Source: Ensifer oleiphilus (GTDB lineage Bacteria > Pseudomonadota > Alphaproteobacteria > Rhizobiales > Rhizobiaceae). From it: a stretch of DNA of 64,000 nucleotides. The notes beneath the pieces were generated by a model. That model searched no databases. It was not told the DNA's origin and saw only the letters and a program-made list of their open reading frames with translations. This document shows positions 26,648-34,216 of the stretch, piece after piece. The DNA lies in the NCBI RefSeq assembly GCF_013371465.1, contig NZ_JABWDU010000011.1, positions 1 through 64,000 of the forward strand. Reading direction: 5' to 3'. Within the stretch, counting starts at the first letter, position 1; each line of letters begins with the position of its first letter. A program made the position numbers and the translations under genes.

Positions 26648-27397
26648 ATGGCTAAAGAGATCTTCACCACACAACGCGATCACCGACCATCATGGAATCG
26701 ACTTTTCGACGATCAGGCATCGGTTGACATAGAACGGCGCTTGCGTCGGTTTGGGCGCGTGAAACGCTTTGAGGCTGCCTCCACGCTGTTTGGGAATGGC
26801 ACGGGCGTCTTCTTTTTCGGCGTCATTATCGACGGCGTCGTTGCGGCGCGTGGGCTGCGCAGAGACGGCAACAATCCCATTCTCCAATTCTTCGGACCTC
26901 ATGACATCATCTCCTTGGCAATCGCGCGCAACCGCGAGATTGAATTCGAGATCCTGACGCCGGCGACAATCCGGTGCTTGGATCAGGCGCAACTGAAAGC
27001 TGCGATTAGAAGCGCGCCGGAACTGGCCACTACTCTCTTGACCGCCGCAGCCTCGCAATTGCAGGGCTGCCTCGACCAGATCGCTTTCATGCGTGGACGA
27101 GCAATCGATCGTCTCGGCTATTTCCTTCTGCGTGCCATCTATCGACCGTTCGACCTGGATCGAACTGTCGTCTCGATAAAGCGCAATTCAATTGCGGTGG
27201 TGACAATAAATCGCACTGCTTTGGCGGCGCACATCGGCACCACGACAACGAACCTCGCGCATTTGCTTCTGGCGTTGCAGGAAGAAGGCATCATCCGCGC
27301 TCTTACACCGCGGCGCTTTGAGGTTCTCGAGGAGACACGGCTCGCCGCGTCCTGGGAGCACCTCGGGCAGGGGGAAAACCAGACCACAGATCGCTGA
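26648..27397 (+). CDS. Crp/Fnr-family transcriptional regulator
   Basis: 249 residues: a cyclic-nucleotide-binding-like beta-roll (~25-130, FEAASTLFGNGTGVFFFGVI) and a C-terminal winged HTH (VVTINRTALAAHIGTTTTNL, then AHLLLALQEEGIIRALTPR). It has no N-terminal Cys cluster of the oxygen-sensing FNR type and no obvious cAMP-binding arginine motif, so the signal is unknown. A small unknown gene follows 30 bases later, and an FNR-like box lies upstream. Confidence 0.85.
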   Translation: MAKEIFTTQRDHRPSWNRLFDDQASVDIERRLRRFGRVKRFEAASTLFGNGTGVFFFGVIIDGVVAARGLRRDGNNPILQFFGPHDIISLAIARNREIEFEILTPATIRCLDQAQLKAAIRSAPELATTLLTAAASQLQGCLDQIAFMRGRAIDRLGYFLLRAIYRPFDLDRTVVSIKRNSIAVVTINRTALAAHIGTTTTNLAHLLLALQEEGIIRALTPRRFEVLEETRLAASWEHLGQGENQTTDR

Positions 27398-27426
27398 TTA
27401 CCGACGGAAACAGGAGGAGCGTGAGC

Positions 27427-27714
27427 ATGAACCATGCAGATCGAGCATTTGCACCTGCCAATATAGCGGAGCCAAACGAGCCAACCCCTGCTGATGCGGA
27501 CTTCCGCGTCGAGAGACAGCAGGCGCGGAACTGGCGTATCAGCCTGCTCTCCACACGCGCGAGCCACTGGTTTGAAGTAAATTTCGCGGAAAGCAATCAA
27601 AGCGCCCGCGTCCTGGAGACAAACCTTGCCGGTGCGAATGCTTTCATCCGCAAGGCTCGGATGGATGGCTTCAGAACCGAATACATCGGGCCGTTCGACC
27701 GGTCCTATTTTTAA
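27427..27714 (+). CDS. small hypothetical protein downstream of a Crp/Fnr gene
   Basis: 95 residues from ATG 27427, with an excellent AGGAGGAGC ribosome-binding site at the right distance; a GTG two codons earlier is too close to it. No signal peptide or membrane segment. The pattern 'RQQARNWRISLLSTRASHWF' and 'GANAFIRKARMDGFRTEYIG' looks like a small soluble alpha/beta domain, but I do not recognise it. It probably shares a transcript with the regulator. Confidence 0.6.
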   Translation: MNHADRAFAPANIAEPNEPTPADADFRVERQQARNWRISLLSTRASHWFEVNFAESNQSARVLETNLAGANAFIRKARMDGFRTEYIGPFDRSYF

Positions 27715-27836
27715 TCAGGAACCATTCCGACGCAGCCCGTTCTCGGCTCCAGCGCTTCGGCAGACTTGATGGCGCCAGAGATCCACCCCGGATTGAGGAG
27801 CAGCCAAATCACTGCCAATTTTGCACAAAGGCGATT

Positions 27837-28013
27837 TCAAAATTTTTGCGTCTCAGGAGGTGTCGCTTTCGATTGTGTCGCAAGCGCCGCAGCCAGCTTT
27901 TCGTTCTCAACGCACAACAGCTCCAGGAGAAGGCGTCTGTGGGATTCGTCCTTCTCCGTCCGGAGTAGAGAATTGAATCTCCTGATGTTTTCAGTGGCGA
28001 TATAGACGTCCAT
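27837..28013 (-). CDS. 58-residue conserved-looking small protein
   Basis: ATG at 28013 gives a 58-residue protein (MDVYIATENIRRFNSLLRTE...). It is helical and charged, with 'SHRRLLLELLCVENEKLAAA' forming an amphipathic helix. Proteins with this 'I..ENIRRF..LL..E.D...RRLLLELL' pattern are familiar in rhizobia as small unknown proteins. It lies alone between the Crp-linked gene and IS21 remains. Confidence 0.6.
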   Translation of the reverse strand: MDVYIATENIRRFNSLLRTEKDESHRRLLLELLCVENEKLAAALATQSKATPPETQKF

Positions 28014-28335
28014 TGGGTTGCCTCGCTTTTAGTGTTGGAGGCGGGAACCAGCGTCCGAGGAGAGCCGATTGGCAAACATCTATGCCCGTCGAAGACTGCG
28101 TCATGGGGTAAACCAAACAAATGAGGCGATGCATCCTCTTCCTCGACTGGAAGTTACGGTAGGCTTTTTTTTGACATACAGCAAGTGCCGGCAACTGAGC
28201 GCACCGCCTCGGCCGACAGATCGACGTCGCCCAGGATCCGCACACAGCGATCGCATGTTAGCGGTCGCCTAAAACTGCGGTTATTCGCTGCCGAGGAATC
28301 GGAATAAGGCAGCGTGCTTTCGGTGTGCTGTCAGA

Positions 28336-28521
28336 TCATTTGTTTGGCAGGCGCTGGTTTTGGAGCTCGGTCTGGATCTGGGCGTTGTATTGGTGCCAGA
28401 CGCTGTCGCGGATTTCGGTCAGCAGTTCGAAGACGGCCAGGGCCTGTTCCTGTGTCCAGGTTGTCGGGATCTCGACGTACAAGGAGAGCGGCAACCCAGG
28501 TTTCGCGGGGGCTTTCGTCAT
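28336..28521 (-). CDS. 61-residue IS-associated small protein
   Basis: Reads MTKAPAKPGLPLSLYVEIPT and then TWTQEQALAVFELLTEIRDS. Small proteins of this type follow the IstB-like ATPase in some rhizobial elements, and an IstB C-terminal fragment is directly upstream here. It appears intact, with GAAGGGCG-like purines before its ATG, although the element around it is broken. No function is known to me. Confidence 0.6.
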   Translation of the reverse strand: MTKAPAKPGLPLSLYVEIPTTWTQEQALAVFELLTEIRDSVWHQYNAQIQTELQNQRLPNK

Positions 28522-28559
28522 GGCCTTTGCGCCCTTCTCTGCTCGGTGCGCAGTTCCGA

Positions 28560-28665
28560 TCATTCGGTGGCCTCTTTGAGCCGGGTGGATTGGCCCTCGA
28601 TGGCAATGACTTCGGCATTGTGGACGAGACGATCGACCATCGACACGACGCAGGCGGCGTTGTGG
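28560..28665 (-). mobile_element. IS21-family IstB remnant (C-terminal end)
   Basis: The minus strand encodes CVVSMVDRLVHNAEVIAIEG followed by QSTRLKEATE, the C-terminal 'LLDRLxHHxxVIxxxGxSYRLK' of IstB helper ATPases. Upstream sequence no longer matches in any frame, and IstA is absent, so this is a small leftover. Confidence 0.65.
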
Positions 28666-28754
28666 TGACGCCCCAAAGGCGCCTCCGGCGGCACATGTTG
28701 TTGCCCCATCCATCTCGCTTTCAATGGCGGTTGCGATACGGGTATCGCCACTCA

Positions 28755-29010
28755 ACCGGAACAATCCGCCGCGCTAAACCAGGGGAGCGGCAGTGCTGTT
28801 CATCTCGGGCAATGTCTTAGCCCGCCGCGTTTAGCCCACGAAGCCAGCCGGCCTTCTGGCATCAGAAGAATTGGGCGTACCGTCGCCGGCAGCTAAGCTG
28901 CCAGGGCCACTCCGCGCGCGCTTGAACGACCAAAAGGCTCGTCTCGGAGGATCAGTCGCGACGGCCATTGACCGGGATCCGGGAAACCTAGGCCTGGCAA
29001 GCCGCTCCGG
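28755..29010 (+). repeat. ~270-bp dispersed repeat, copy B
   Basis: Aligns end-to-end with 17683-17963 in the same orientation (for example AGCCCGCCGCGTTTAGC, GGCTCGTCTCGGAGGATCAG, GATCCGGGAA, CCTAGGC). It begins 90 bases after the IstB remnant and ends shortly before the GntR gene. The 11-kb segment between the two copies holds the HEPN pair, ArsR and RidA operon. Confidence 0.6.
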
Positions 29011-29144
29011 CAATGGATCCTGGAGGTCTGCGTACTCGGGGCCCTGTCTTCGATGAGAGCTGGAAGCTGCACGAGCGGGGTAAGCGCCCGCCACATCCGA
29101 AACGAAAGGTAAGTGGTTGACCATAGCGGCATCTGGTGCTCAAG

Positions 29145-29155
29145 TGGTAATACCA
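29145..29155. promoter_or_regulatory. FadR-type GntR operator
   Basis: TGGTAATACCA is an exact match to the TNGTNNNACNA consensus of FadR/FCD GntR regulators and sits 13 bases before the GTG of such a regulator, partly under its own promoter/RBS. A related dyad, TGGTTGACCA, lies at 29114-29123. Autoregulation is likely. Confidence 0.65.
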
Positions 29156-29168
29156 GTGGAGGCCAGTT

Positions 29169-29921
29169 GTGAATACATTGAAAAGCGCCGAGTCCGATGC
29201 AGTAGCCGGGACCGAAAAAGTCCTGTCGTTCTTTCGCGAGCAACTGCTATCCGGCGCCCTAAAGGAGGGTGACAGGCTGCTGGGCGAGCGTGAACTGTCT
29301 CTCGCTCTTGGGGTTTCGAGACCCGTGCTTCGGGAGGCGCTCCGGTCACTCGCAAACTACGGTTTTTTAGATATCCGCCACGGCAAGGGCGCCTTCGTGC
29401 GCAAGGCCGATATTGCCGTCCTGGGGGATTTCCTGACCTTCTGCCTGGCCCAGCAGCCCGACATGGTCGACGATATCATGCAGGCGCGAATTGCCATCGA
29501 GTGCCAGGCAATCCGCCTGGCATGTAGCCGCGCAACCGACGGAGATCTCTCACGGATCGGAGGTCTGCTTTCGACACTCATGGAAACGCTTGATGATGCC
29601 GAGGACGGCGGCGCTGCAGACTTCGCGTTCCACCTGGCGCTCGTGGAGGCTAGCCGCAGCCCGGCGCTGATCACGATCTATCACTCGATAGCCACCTTGC
29701 TGAAGCGCAGCCATGTCCAGCGGCGCATCGAAACCAGCGATACGACCGGCATCCGCGATTACCTCGTTGAGGCTCACCGGGAGGTCTACCTTTCCGTACT
29801 CGCGCGCGATCCCGACGAGGCCGAGACCAAATTGCGCCAACACTTTGCCATCGGCGATGAGCTTCGGCGCAAGAGCTACATAGCCGCATTCGCCAGGAAG
29901 GGTCTGCCGGAGGAGAAATAA
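29169..29921 (+). CDS. FadR/FCD-type GntR regulator of the TRAP operon
   Basis: 250 residues from GTG 29169, with GGAGG upstream. The N-terminal winged helix is GDRLLGERELSLALGVSRPV, then LREALRSLANYGFLDIRHG, followed by a ~150-residue helical FCD domain whose histidines (FHLALVEAS, EAHREVYLSV, RQHF) could bind a metal and an organic acid or sugar acid. It is directly upstream of the TRAP transporter genes on the same strand and is probably their substrate-responsive repressor. Confidence 0.9.
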   Translation: MNTLKSAESDAVAGTEKVLSFFREQLLSGALKEGDRLLGERELSLALGVSRPVLREALRSLANYGFLDIRHGKGAFVRKADIAVLGDFLTFCLAQQPDMVDDIMQARIAIECQAIRLACSRATDGDLSRIGGLLSTLMETLDDAEDGGAADFAFHLALVEASRSPALITIYHSIATLLKRSHVQRRIETSDTTGIRDYLVEAHREVYLSVLARDPDEAETKLRQHFAIGDELRRKSYIAAFARKGLPEEK

Positions 29922-29961
29922 CAGGCAGATCAGTCTTTTTTATCCAAGGGAGGAGAAGAAA

Positions 29962-30954
29962 ATGCTGAACATTCTCAAAACACGCGGCCTGGCCGCATTC
30001 GCACTCGGGGCAGCGCTCGTGGCCGGGCCGGTTTCGGCTGCGGAATTGCGATACGCCCATGTCGGCGCCGAAGGCGATATCCAGACGATTTATGCCGCCG
30101 CCGCCGCGGAAGGCATCAAGACCGCCACCAATGGCGAAGTGACCGTCACGGTCTATCCCGCCAGCCAGCTTGGGGGCGTCGCCGAAATGGTCGATGGTGT
30201 TCGCATGGGGTCGATCTCCATGGGCCATCACGATTTCGCTTCACTTGCCCGCCTTGTGCCGGAGGTGGCCGTGTTCAACGCGCCCTTCATCTATCGCGAC
30301 GGCGCCCATGCATTGGCCGCGACAGATCCGGCCACTTCGCCGGCCCTTCAGGCCGTCAACGATAAGCTGGTCGCACAGGGCATCCGCATAATTGGCCGTA
30401 TCTATCGCGGTGACCGCCATATTTCGTCCAATTTCCCGGTCAGAACGCCGGCCGACCTGGCGGGCAAGCCCTTCCGCGCCGTGCCGCTTGAACTCTGGGT
30501 CTCGATGGTCAAGGGCTTCGGCGCAATCCCGACCCCTGTCGAAGTTGCCGAACTGCCCACGGCTCTGATGACCGGCGTCGTGGTCGGCCAGGAAAATCCG
30601 TTGACAATGATTGCATCTAACAATCTCAACGAAGTTCAGAGCCATCTCTCCATGACCGGCCACATGCGGGCCGTGCTTGCCGTCTTCATTAACGAGGAAA
30701 TCTGGCAAGGGCTGACCGAGGCGCAGCGGTCGTCCATCACCAAAGTGCTGGACGACGAAGCCAAGAAGTCGTTGCAGATGGCAACTGAGTCCGAAGTCAA
30801 GCTCGTTGCGGATCTCAAAGGTCGTGGCATGACTGTTCTCACCGAAGCCGACGGGCTTGATGTAGCCGCCTTTCGCGAGAAGGTAAGCGCCCAGATCAAG
30901 CAGGACTTCCCGGCCTTTGAGGCGCCTCTGGCCCAGATCGCTGCTGTCAAGTAG
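29962..30954 (+). CDS. TRAP transporter substrate-binding protein (DctP family)
   Basis: 330 residues with a Sec signal peptide (MLNILKTRGLAAFALGAALV...SAAELRYAH). The DctP core includes 'LGGVAEMVDGVRMGSISMG' and the 'RTPADLAGKPFRA' hinge-side loop with the arginine that salt-bridges carboxylated ligands. The motif 'TALMTGVVVGQENPLTMI' is also typical. It feeds the DctQ/DctM membrane pair that follows. The ligand is unknown; the RpiB at the end of the operon hints at a sugar, sugar acid or polyol derivative. Confidence 0.93.
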   Translation: MLNILKTRGLAAFALGAALVAGPVSAAELRYAHVGAEGDIQTIYAAAAAEGIKTATNGEVTVTVYPASQLGGVAEMVDGVRMGSISMGHHDFASLARLVPEVAVFNAPFIYRDGAHALAATDPATSPALQAVNDKLVAQGIRIIGRIYRGDRHISSNFPVRTPADLAGKPFRAVPLELWVSMVKGFGAIPTPVEVAELPTALMTGVVVGQENPLTMIASNNLNEVQSHLSMTGHMRAVLAVFINEEIWQGLTEAQRSSITKVLDDEAKKSLQMATESEVKLVADLKGRGMTVLTEADGLDVAAFREKVSAQIKQDFPAFEAPLAQIAAVK

Positions 30955-31034
30955 GCCACGTAACGCGGCATGTGGGGACGGCCAAGCGTCATCCCCACAC
31001 CCAATAATTTGAACCTGTGAATGGAGCAAACAAG

Positions 31035-31502
31035 ATGCGCCTGCTGGAACGCGTGCTGACCGTTATCTGCGTCTGCCTGATGGCTGGCATTGTGATCGTC
31101 CCGACAACTCAGGTCATTCTGCGAAACGTATTCACGCTTCCCTTCATCGGAGCGGAAGAGTTGACTCGGTTCCTGCTGATCTGCCTCGTTTTCGTCTCCT
31201 ACCCACTGGTGGTCCAGAACGGTGAAAACATCGTCATGGGCGAGATCAAGGCCGCACTGCCAAAAAGGCTGCGCGGCATCATCAACGTTTCCATCTCCAT
31301 CACGGCAGTTGCAATTAGCTTATTCCTGGCCTGGGTTACTGTCACCAGCATTTCCAAGAACCTGCTGAACGCGACACCTACTCTCAGCATCCCCTTCTGG
31401 ATTTTCCTTGGAGCTACGTTCTTCGGCTTCGCCGGGGCAGCCGTCGTCCATCTGGTGCATTTGCGCAAGCCGCCCCAGGCGGACACGAACATTGCTGTGT
31501 AA
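31035..31502 (+). CDS. TRAP transporter small membrane subunit (DctQ family)
   Basis: 155 residues from ATG 31035; GGAG at the correct spacing favours this over the GTG at 31017. Four transmembrane helices are visible, with the family segment 'VFTLPFIGAEELTRFLLICL' in helix 2 and the following loop. It bridges the binding protein and the large DctM subunit encoded 12 bases later. Confidence 0.9.
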   Translation: MRLLERVLTVICVCLMAGIVIVPTTQVILRNVFTLPFIGAEELTRFLLICLVFVSYPLVVQNGENIVMGEIKAALPKRLRGIINVSISITAVAISLFLAWVTVTSISKNLLNATPTLSIPFWIFLGATFFGFAGAAVVHLVHLRKPPQADTNIAV

Positions 31503-31514
31503 GGAAAAAATCCC

Positions 31515-32792
31515 ATGGGATTTCTAGTTGTTATCGCCTTCCTCAGTCTTTTCGTGCTGGGCTTTCCAGTGGTCTATGCCATCCTGCTGCCGTCGATCCT
31601 CTATGTCCTGATCGAGGGATTGCCGCTTGGCCTTCTCTCACAGCGCATCACCTATGCGCTTGATTCTTTTCCGTTGGTTGCCGTGCCGTTGTTTATCTTC
31701 GTCGGCAACCTGATGAATCTGTCCGGCATCACCGACCGCATCTTCCATTTCGCCTACACGCTGGTCGGCCGCGTTCCCGGCGGACTGGCGCAGGTCAACG
31801 TCTTTGGTAGCCTGGTATTTTCCGGAATGTCGGGAGCCGCGTTGGCCGATATCGGCGGCCTCGGCCGCATCGAGATCGACGCCATGAAGAAGCGCGGCTT
31901 CGATCCCGCCTTTGCCGGTGCGGTGACGGCCGCGTCCGCGACCCTTGGACCGATATTTCCTCCATCTATCCCGCTCATAGTCTATGGCTCGGTAACAAGT
32001 GTCTCCATCGTCCAGTTGCTGATCGCTGGCATCATGCCGGCACTCCTTTGCACCGCGATGCTGATGCTGACGGTACTTGTCGTCGCTACTCGTCATCGTC
32101 ATCCCCGCGCCGAGCGCTGGCCATCGCCAATGGAAATCGTCAAAGCTCTGCTGCCTGCACTTCCCGCCATCATTGCCCCGGCGCTGATGGTTGGAGGCAT
32201 GACCGCAGGCACCTTCACCCCAACCGAAGCCGCCGCCATCACCGCCGTCTACGTCATCTTCATCAGCGGCGTGCTCTACCGTGAACTGACCTTTGCTCAC
32301 CTCTGGAATTCGGCCCTGCTGACAGCCCGCAGCTGTAGTGCGATCCTTATCATCGTTGCCTCGGCAGCCCTGTTCGGCTGGATCCTTGCCGTCGAGCAGA
32401 TCCCCCAGACCTTCGCAGCGTCTCTGCTCGCCTTATCCAACGATCCACTAACTCTGCTGTTCATTGCCAACCTGATCTTCTTCATCGCCGGCATGTTCCT
32501 GGATTCAACGACGGCAACGCTGCTGCTGGTGCCCATCATCGCACCGCCGCTCGTGCTAGCCGGCGTCGATCCGGTCCAGCTTGGCATCGTCACCATCTTC
32601 AACCTGATGATGGGTCTGCTGACACCGCCGATGGGCCTTTCCCTGTTCCTCGTATCCGACATCGCCAAGGTGTCGATCAGACGTTTGCTACGGGCGCTCC
32701 TACCCTTCTATGTACCCTTGCTCGCCACACTGGCCGTCCTGACCTTCGCGAAGGATTTCACGCTCTGGCTACCTCGTCTGATTGCTCAATAA
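31515..32792 (+). CDS. TRAP transporter large membrane subunit (DctM family)
   Basis: A 425-residue polytopic protein of about 11-12 helices, the sodium-coupled transport channel of TRAP systems. Family marks are 'FVGNLMNLSGITDRIFHFAY', 'GGLAQVNVFGSLVFSGMSGA' and the repeated 'LGPIFPPSIPLIVYG' / 'LLTPPMGLSLFLVSD' re-entrant segments. It completes the transporter with DctP and DctQ. The spacing of 20 bases to RpiB indicates one operon. Confidence 0.93.
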   Translation: MGFLVVIAFLSLFVLGFPVVYAILLPSILYVLIEGLPLGLLSQRITYALDSFPLVAVPLFIFVGNLMNLSGITDRIFHFAYTLVGRVPGGLAQVNVFGSLVFSGMSGAALADIGGLGRIEIDAMKKRGFDPAFAGAVTAASATLGPIFPPSIPLIVYGSVTSVSIVQLLIAGIMPALLCTAMLMLTVLVVATRHRHPRAERWPSPMEIVKALLPALPAIIAPALMVGGMTAGTFTPTEAAAITAVYVIFISGVLYRELTFAHLWNSALLTARSCSAILIIVASAALFGWILAVEQIPQTFAASLLALSNDPLTLLFIANLIFFIAGMFLDSTTATLLLVPIIAPPLVLAGVDPVQLGIVTIFNLMMGLLTPPMGLSLFLVSDIAKVSIRRLLRALLPFYVPLLATLAVLTFAKDFTLWLPRLIAQ

Positions 32793-32812
32793 TCTCAACT
32801 GGGAGAAATAAC

Positions 32813-33259
32813 ATGCGCATCGTTATCGGCTCGGATCACGCCGGATTTCCGCTTAAGGCTACGATCATTGACTATATCAAATCGCTCGGCCATGAGGTGA
32901 ATGACGTCGGATCCTACAACCCCGATCCTGTCGATTTTCCCGACATCGCGAAAAACGTCACCTCCTCGCTCACCGCCGGCACCGCGGACCGCGGACTGCT
33001 GGTCTGCGGTACCGGCGTGGGAGCATCGATCGCGGCAAACAAAGTCAAGGGTATCCGCGCAGCTGTCTGCCACGACGTCCATTCGGCTCACCAGTCAGTG
33101 GAACACGACGACGTCAACGTCATGTGCATTGGCGCCCAGATCGTCGGCGCATGGCTCGCCAAGGACTTGGTCGAAGCCTACCTCAAGGCCGAGTTCTCGA
33201 CCGACGAAGACTTCAGGCGCCGCGTGCGTAAGCTCGCCGAAATGGACGACCAGCGGTAG
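32813..33259 (+). CDS. RpiB/LacAB-family sugar-phosphate isomerase
   Basis: A 148-residue RpiB-fold isomerase that interconverts aldose and ketose phosphates (ribose 5-P/ribulose 5-P, or D-erythrulose 4-P/D-erythrose 4-P in erythritol users). It has IVIGSDHAGFPLKATI at the N-terminus, the catalytic CGTGVGASIAANK loop with Cys and Thr, and 'AVCHDVHSAHQSVEHDDVNV'. It lies at the end of a TRAP operon that lacks kinases or dehydrogenases, so the pathway for the imported compound must continue elsewhere or has been lost at the debris that starts right after it. Confidence 0.9.
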   Translation: MRIVIGSDHAGFPLKATIIDYIKSLGHEVNDVGSYNPDPVDFPDIAKNVTSSLTAGTADRGLLVCGTGVGASIAANKVKGIRAAVCHDVHSAHQSVEHDDVNVMCIGAQIVGAWLAKDLVEAYLKAEFSTDEDFRRRVRKLAEMDDQR

Positions 33260-33379
33260 TTCGCTTTCGTCGGCGGTCAGATCCTCCTGAAACCTCTCCC
33301 ACGAGCCGGGACACGGTCGCCCTCCCCGCGAGGGCTGCCTGTTGTATTCCTGGGCGATTGGGCCCACGCCGGCAAGAGC

Positions 33380-33523
33380 GGCCGCAGCGTCGGCCTTCAT
33401 CGCCACCGCTTTCGCTCAGGAGACACCCGAGGCAGCGTCCCTACAATGGCGAGCCGTCGCCGACCAGATCCGGCCAAAGGTGGCGAAGCTGGCAACAATC
33501 ATCGACTAGGCCGAGCCCGACGT
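33380..33523 (+). mobile_element. IS256-family transposase remnant
   Basis: The plus strand reads AAASAFIATAFAQETPEAAS then LQWRAVADQIRPKVAKLATI, stops at a TAG, and continues AEPDV. This corresponds to the C-terminal part of an IS256/Mutator transposase ('AFxxTxFAQxDxxxAxxQWxxVxDQLRPK'). There is no catalytic core and no inverted repeat. Confidence 0.55.
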
Positions 33524-33632
33524 CCAGCGCGCCAAATACATGACGCTGGAAACGATCAGCCAGATGAGAGATGATCCGATGATCGGCCTGCTAGCAGTGG
33601 CGCGCTGATCAGCCCGGCCCGCAGCTTTCACG

Positions 33633-33890
33633 GTGCCTGCCCGATCCGTACAATGCTTGGAGAATGCAACGCCTGCCCAGTTGGCGGAAGTCGAGCTTTT
33701 GGGCGAAACTGGCTTGCATTGGGAAACCTTAGACGTGGATTTCACCATCCTCGGTTTAATGAAGGGCATATTCGGAACTGCGAAGTTCATGGAGGCTCAA
33801 CGCCGAGGCGGGCAATCTCGGTCCGCCGCGAAGATCGAGGCAAGCCGAGCCAACGGCGCGAAGGGCGGGCGTCCCCGGAAGATCAGCTAG
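33633..33890 (+). pseudogene. DUF2442-type protein, N-terminally truncated
   Basis: 85 residues that begin at GTG and show the C-terminal half of a DUF2442 protein: LAEVELLGETGLHWETLDVD, then FGTAKFMEAQ and the basic tail SRANGAKGGRPRK. Full proteins have a further ~45 N-terminal residues, which are absent; upstream lies IS256 debris. DUF2442 proteins are often paired with DUF4160 proteins in toxin-antitoxin-like units, and no partner is present here. Confidence 0.55.
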
Positions 33891-34216
33891 CCGGCCAATC
33901 GCCGCAGCGCGCTGTTTCAGTCGATACATTATGCAATTCTGTACGCACCAGAGCGTGAACAACCCAGCAACACGCCATGGCTCATGATGAGCAGTCCGTC
34001 GTAAAGGTCGCCATCACGCTAGTCCTAAGCAGACTAGCTCCGCAGCGGCGTCATGTCTCCTGCGCGCCATTAGCGGTCATGCCTGTTGCGGACGCGCACG
34101 GATCCCGTGTCACAGAGAATGCTGTGCGAAAAAGCTAAGCCTCAGACATATTGATTGAGGTCGAGCAAGGGTGGTTCGGCCTCTATCTCTTAAGCTCCTC
34201 TGAAAGTGAGATCGTC
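33891..34216. other. 326-bp intergenic region before arsA
   Basis: No gene seen. It contains the third 15-bp dispersed motif (33923-33937). I see no ArsR gene and no ArsR-type dyad before arsA. Confidence 0.5.
33923..33937 (+). repeat. 15-bp dispersed motif, copy 3
   Basis: GATACATTATGCAAT, one mismatch from the copy at 12595, two from that at 25363, same orientation. Confidence 0.4.
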
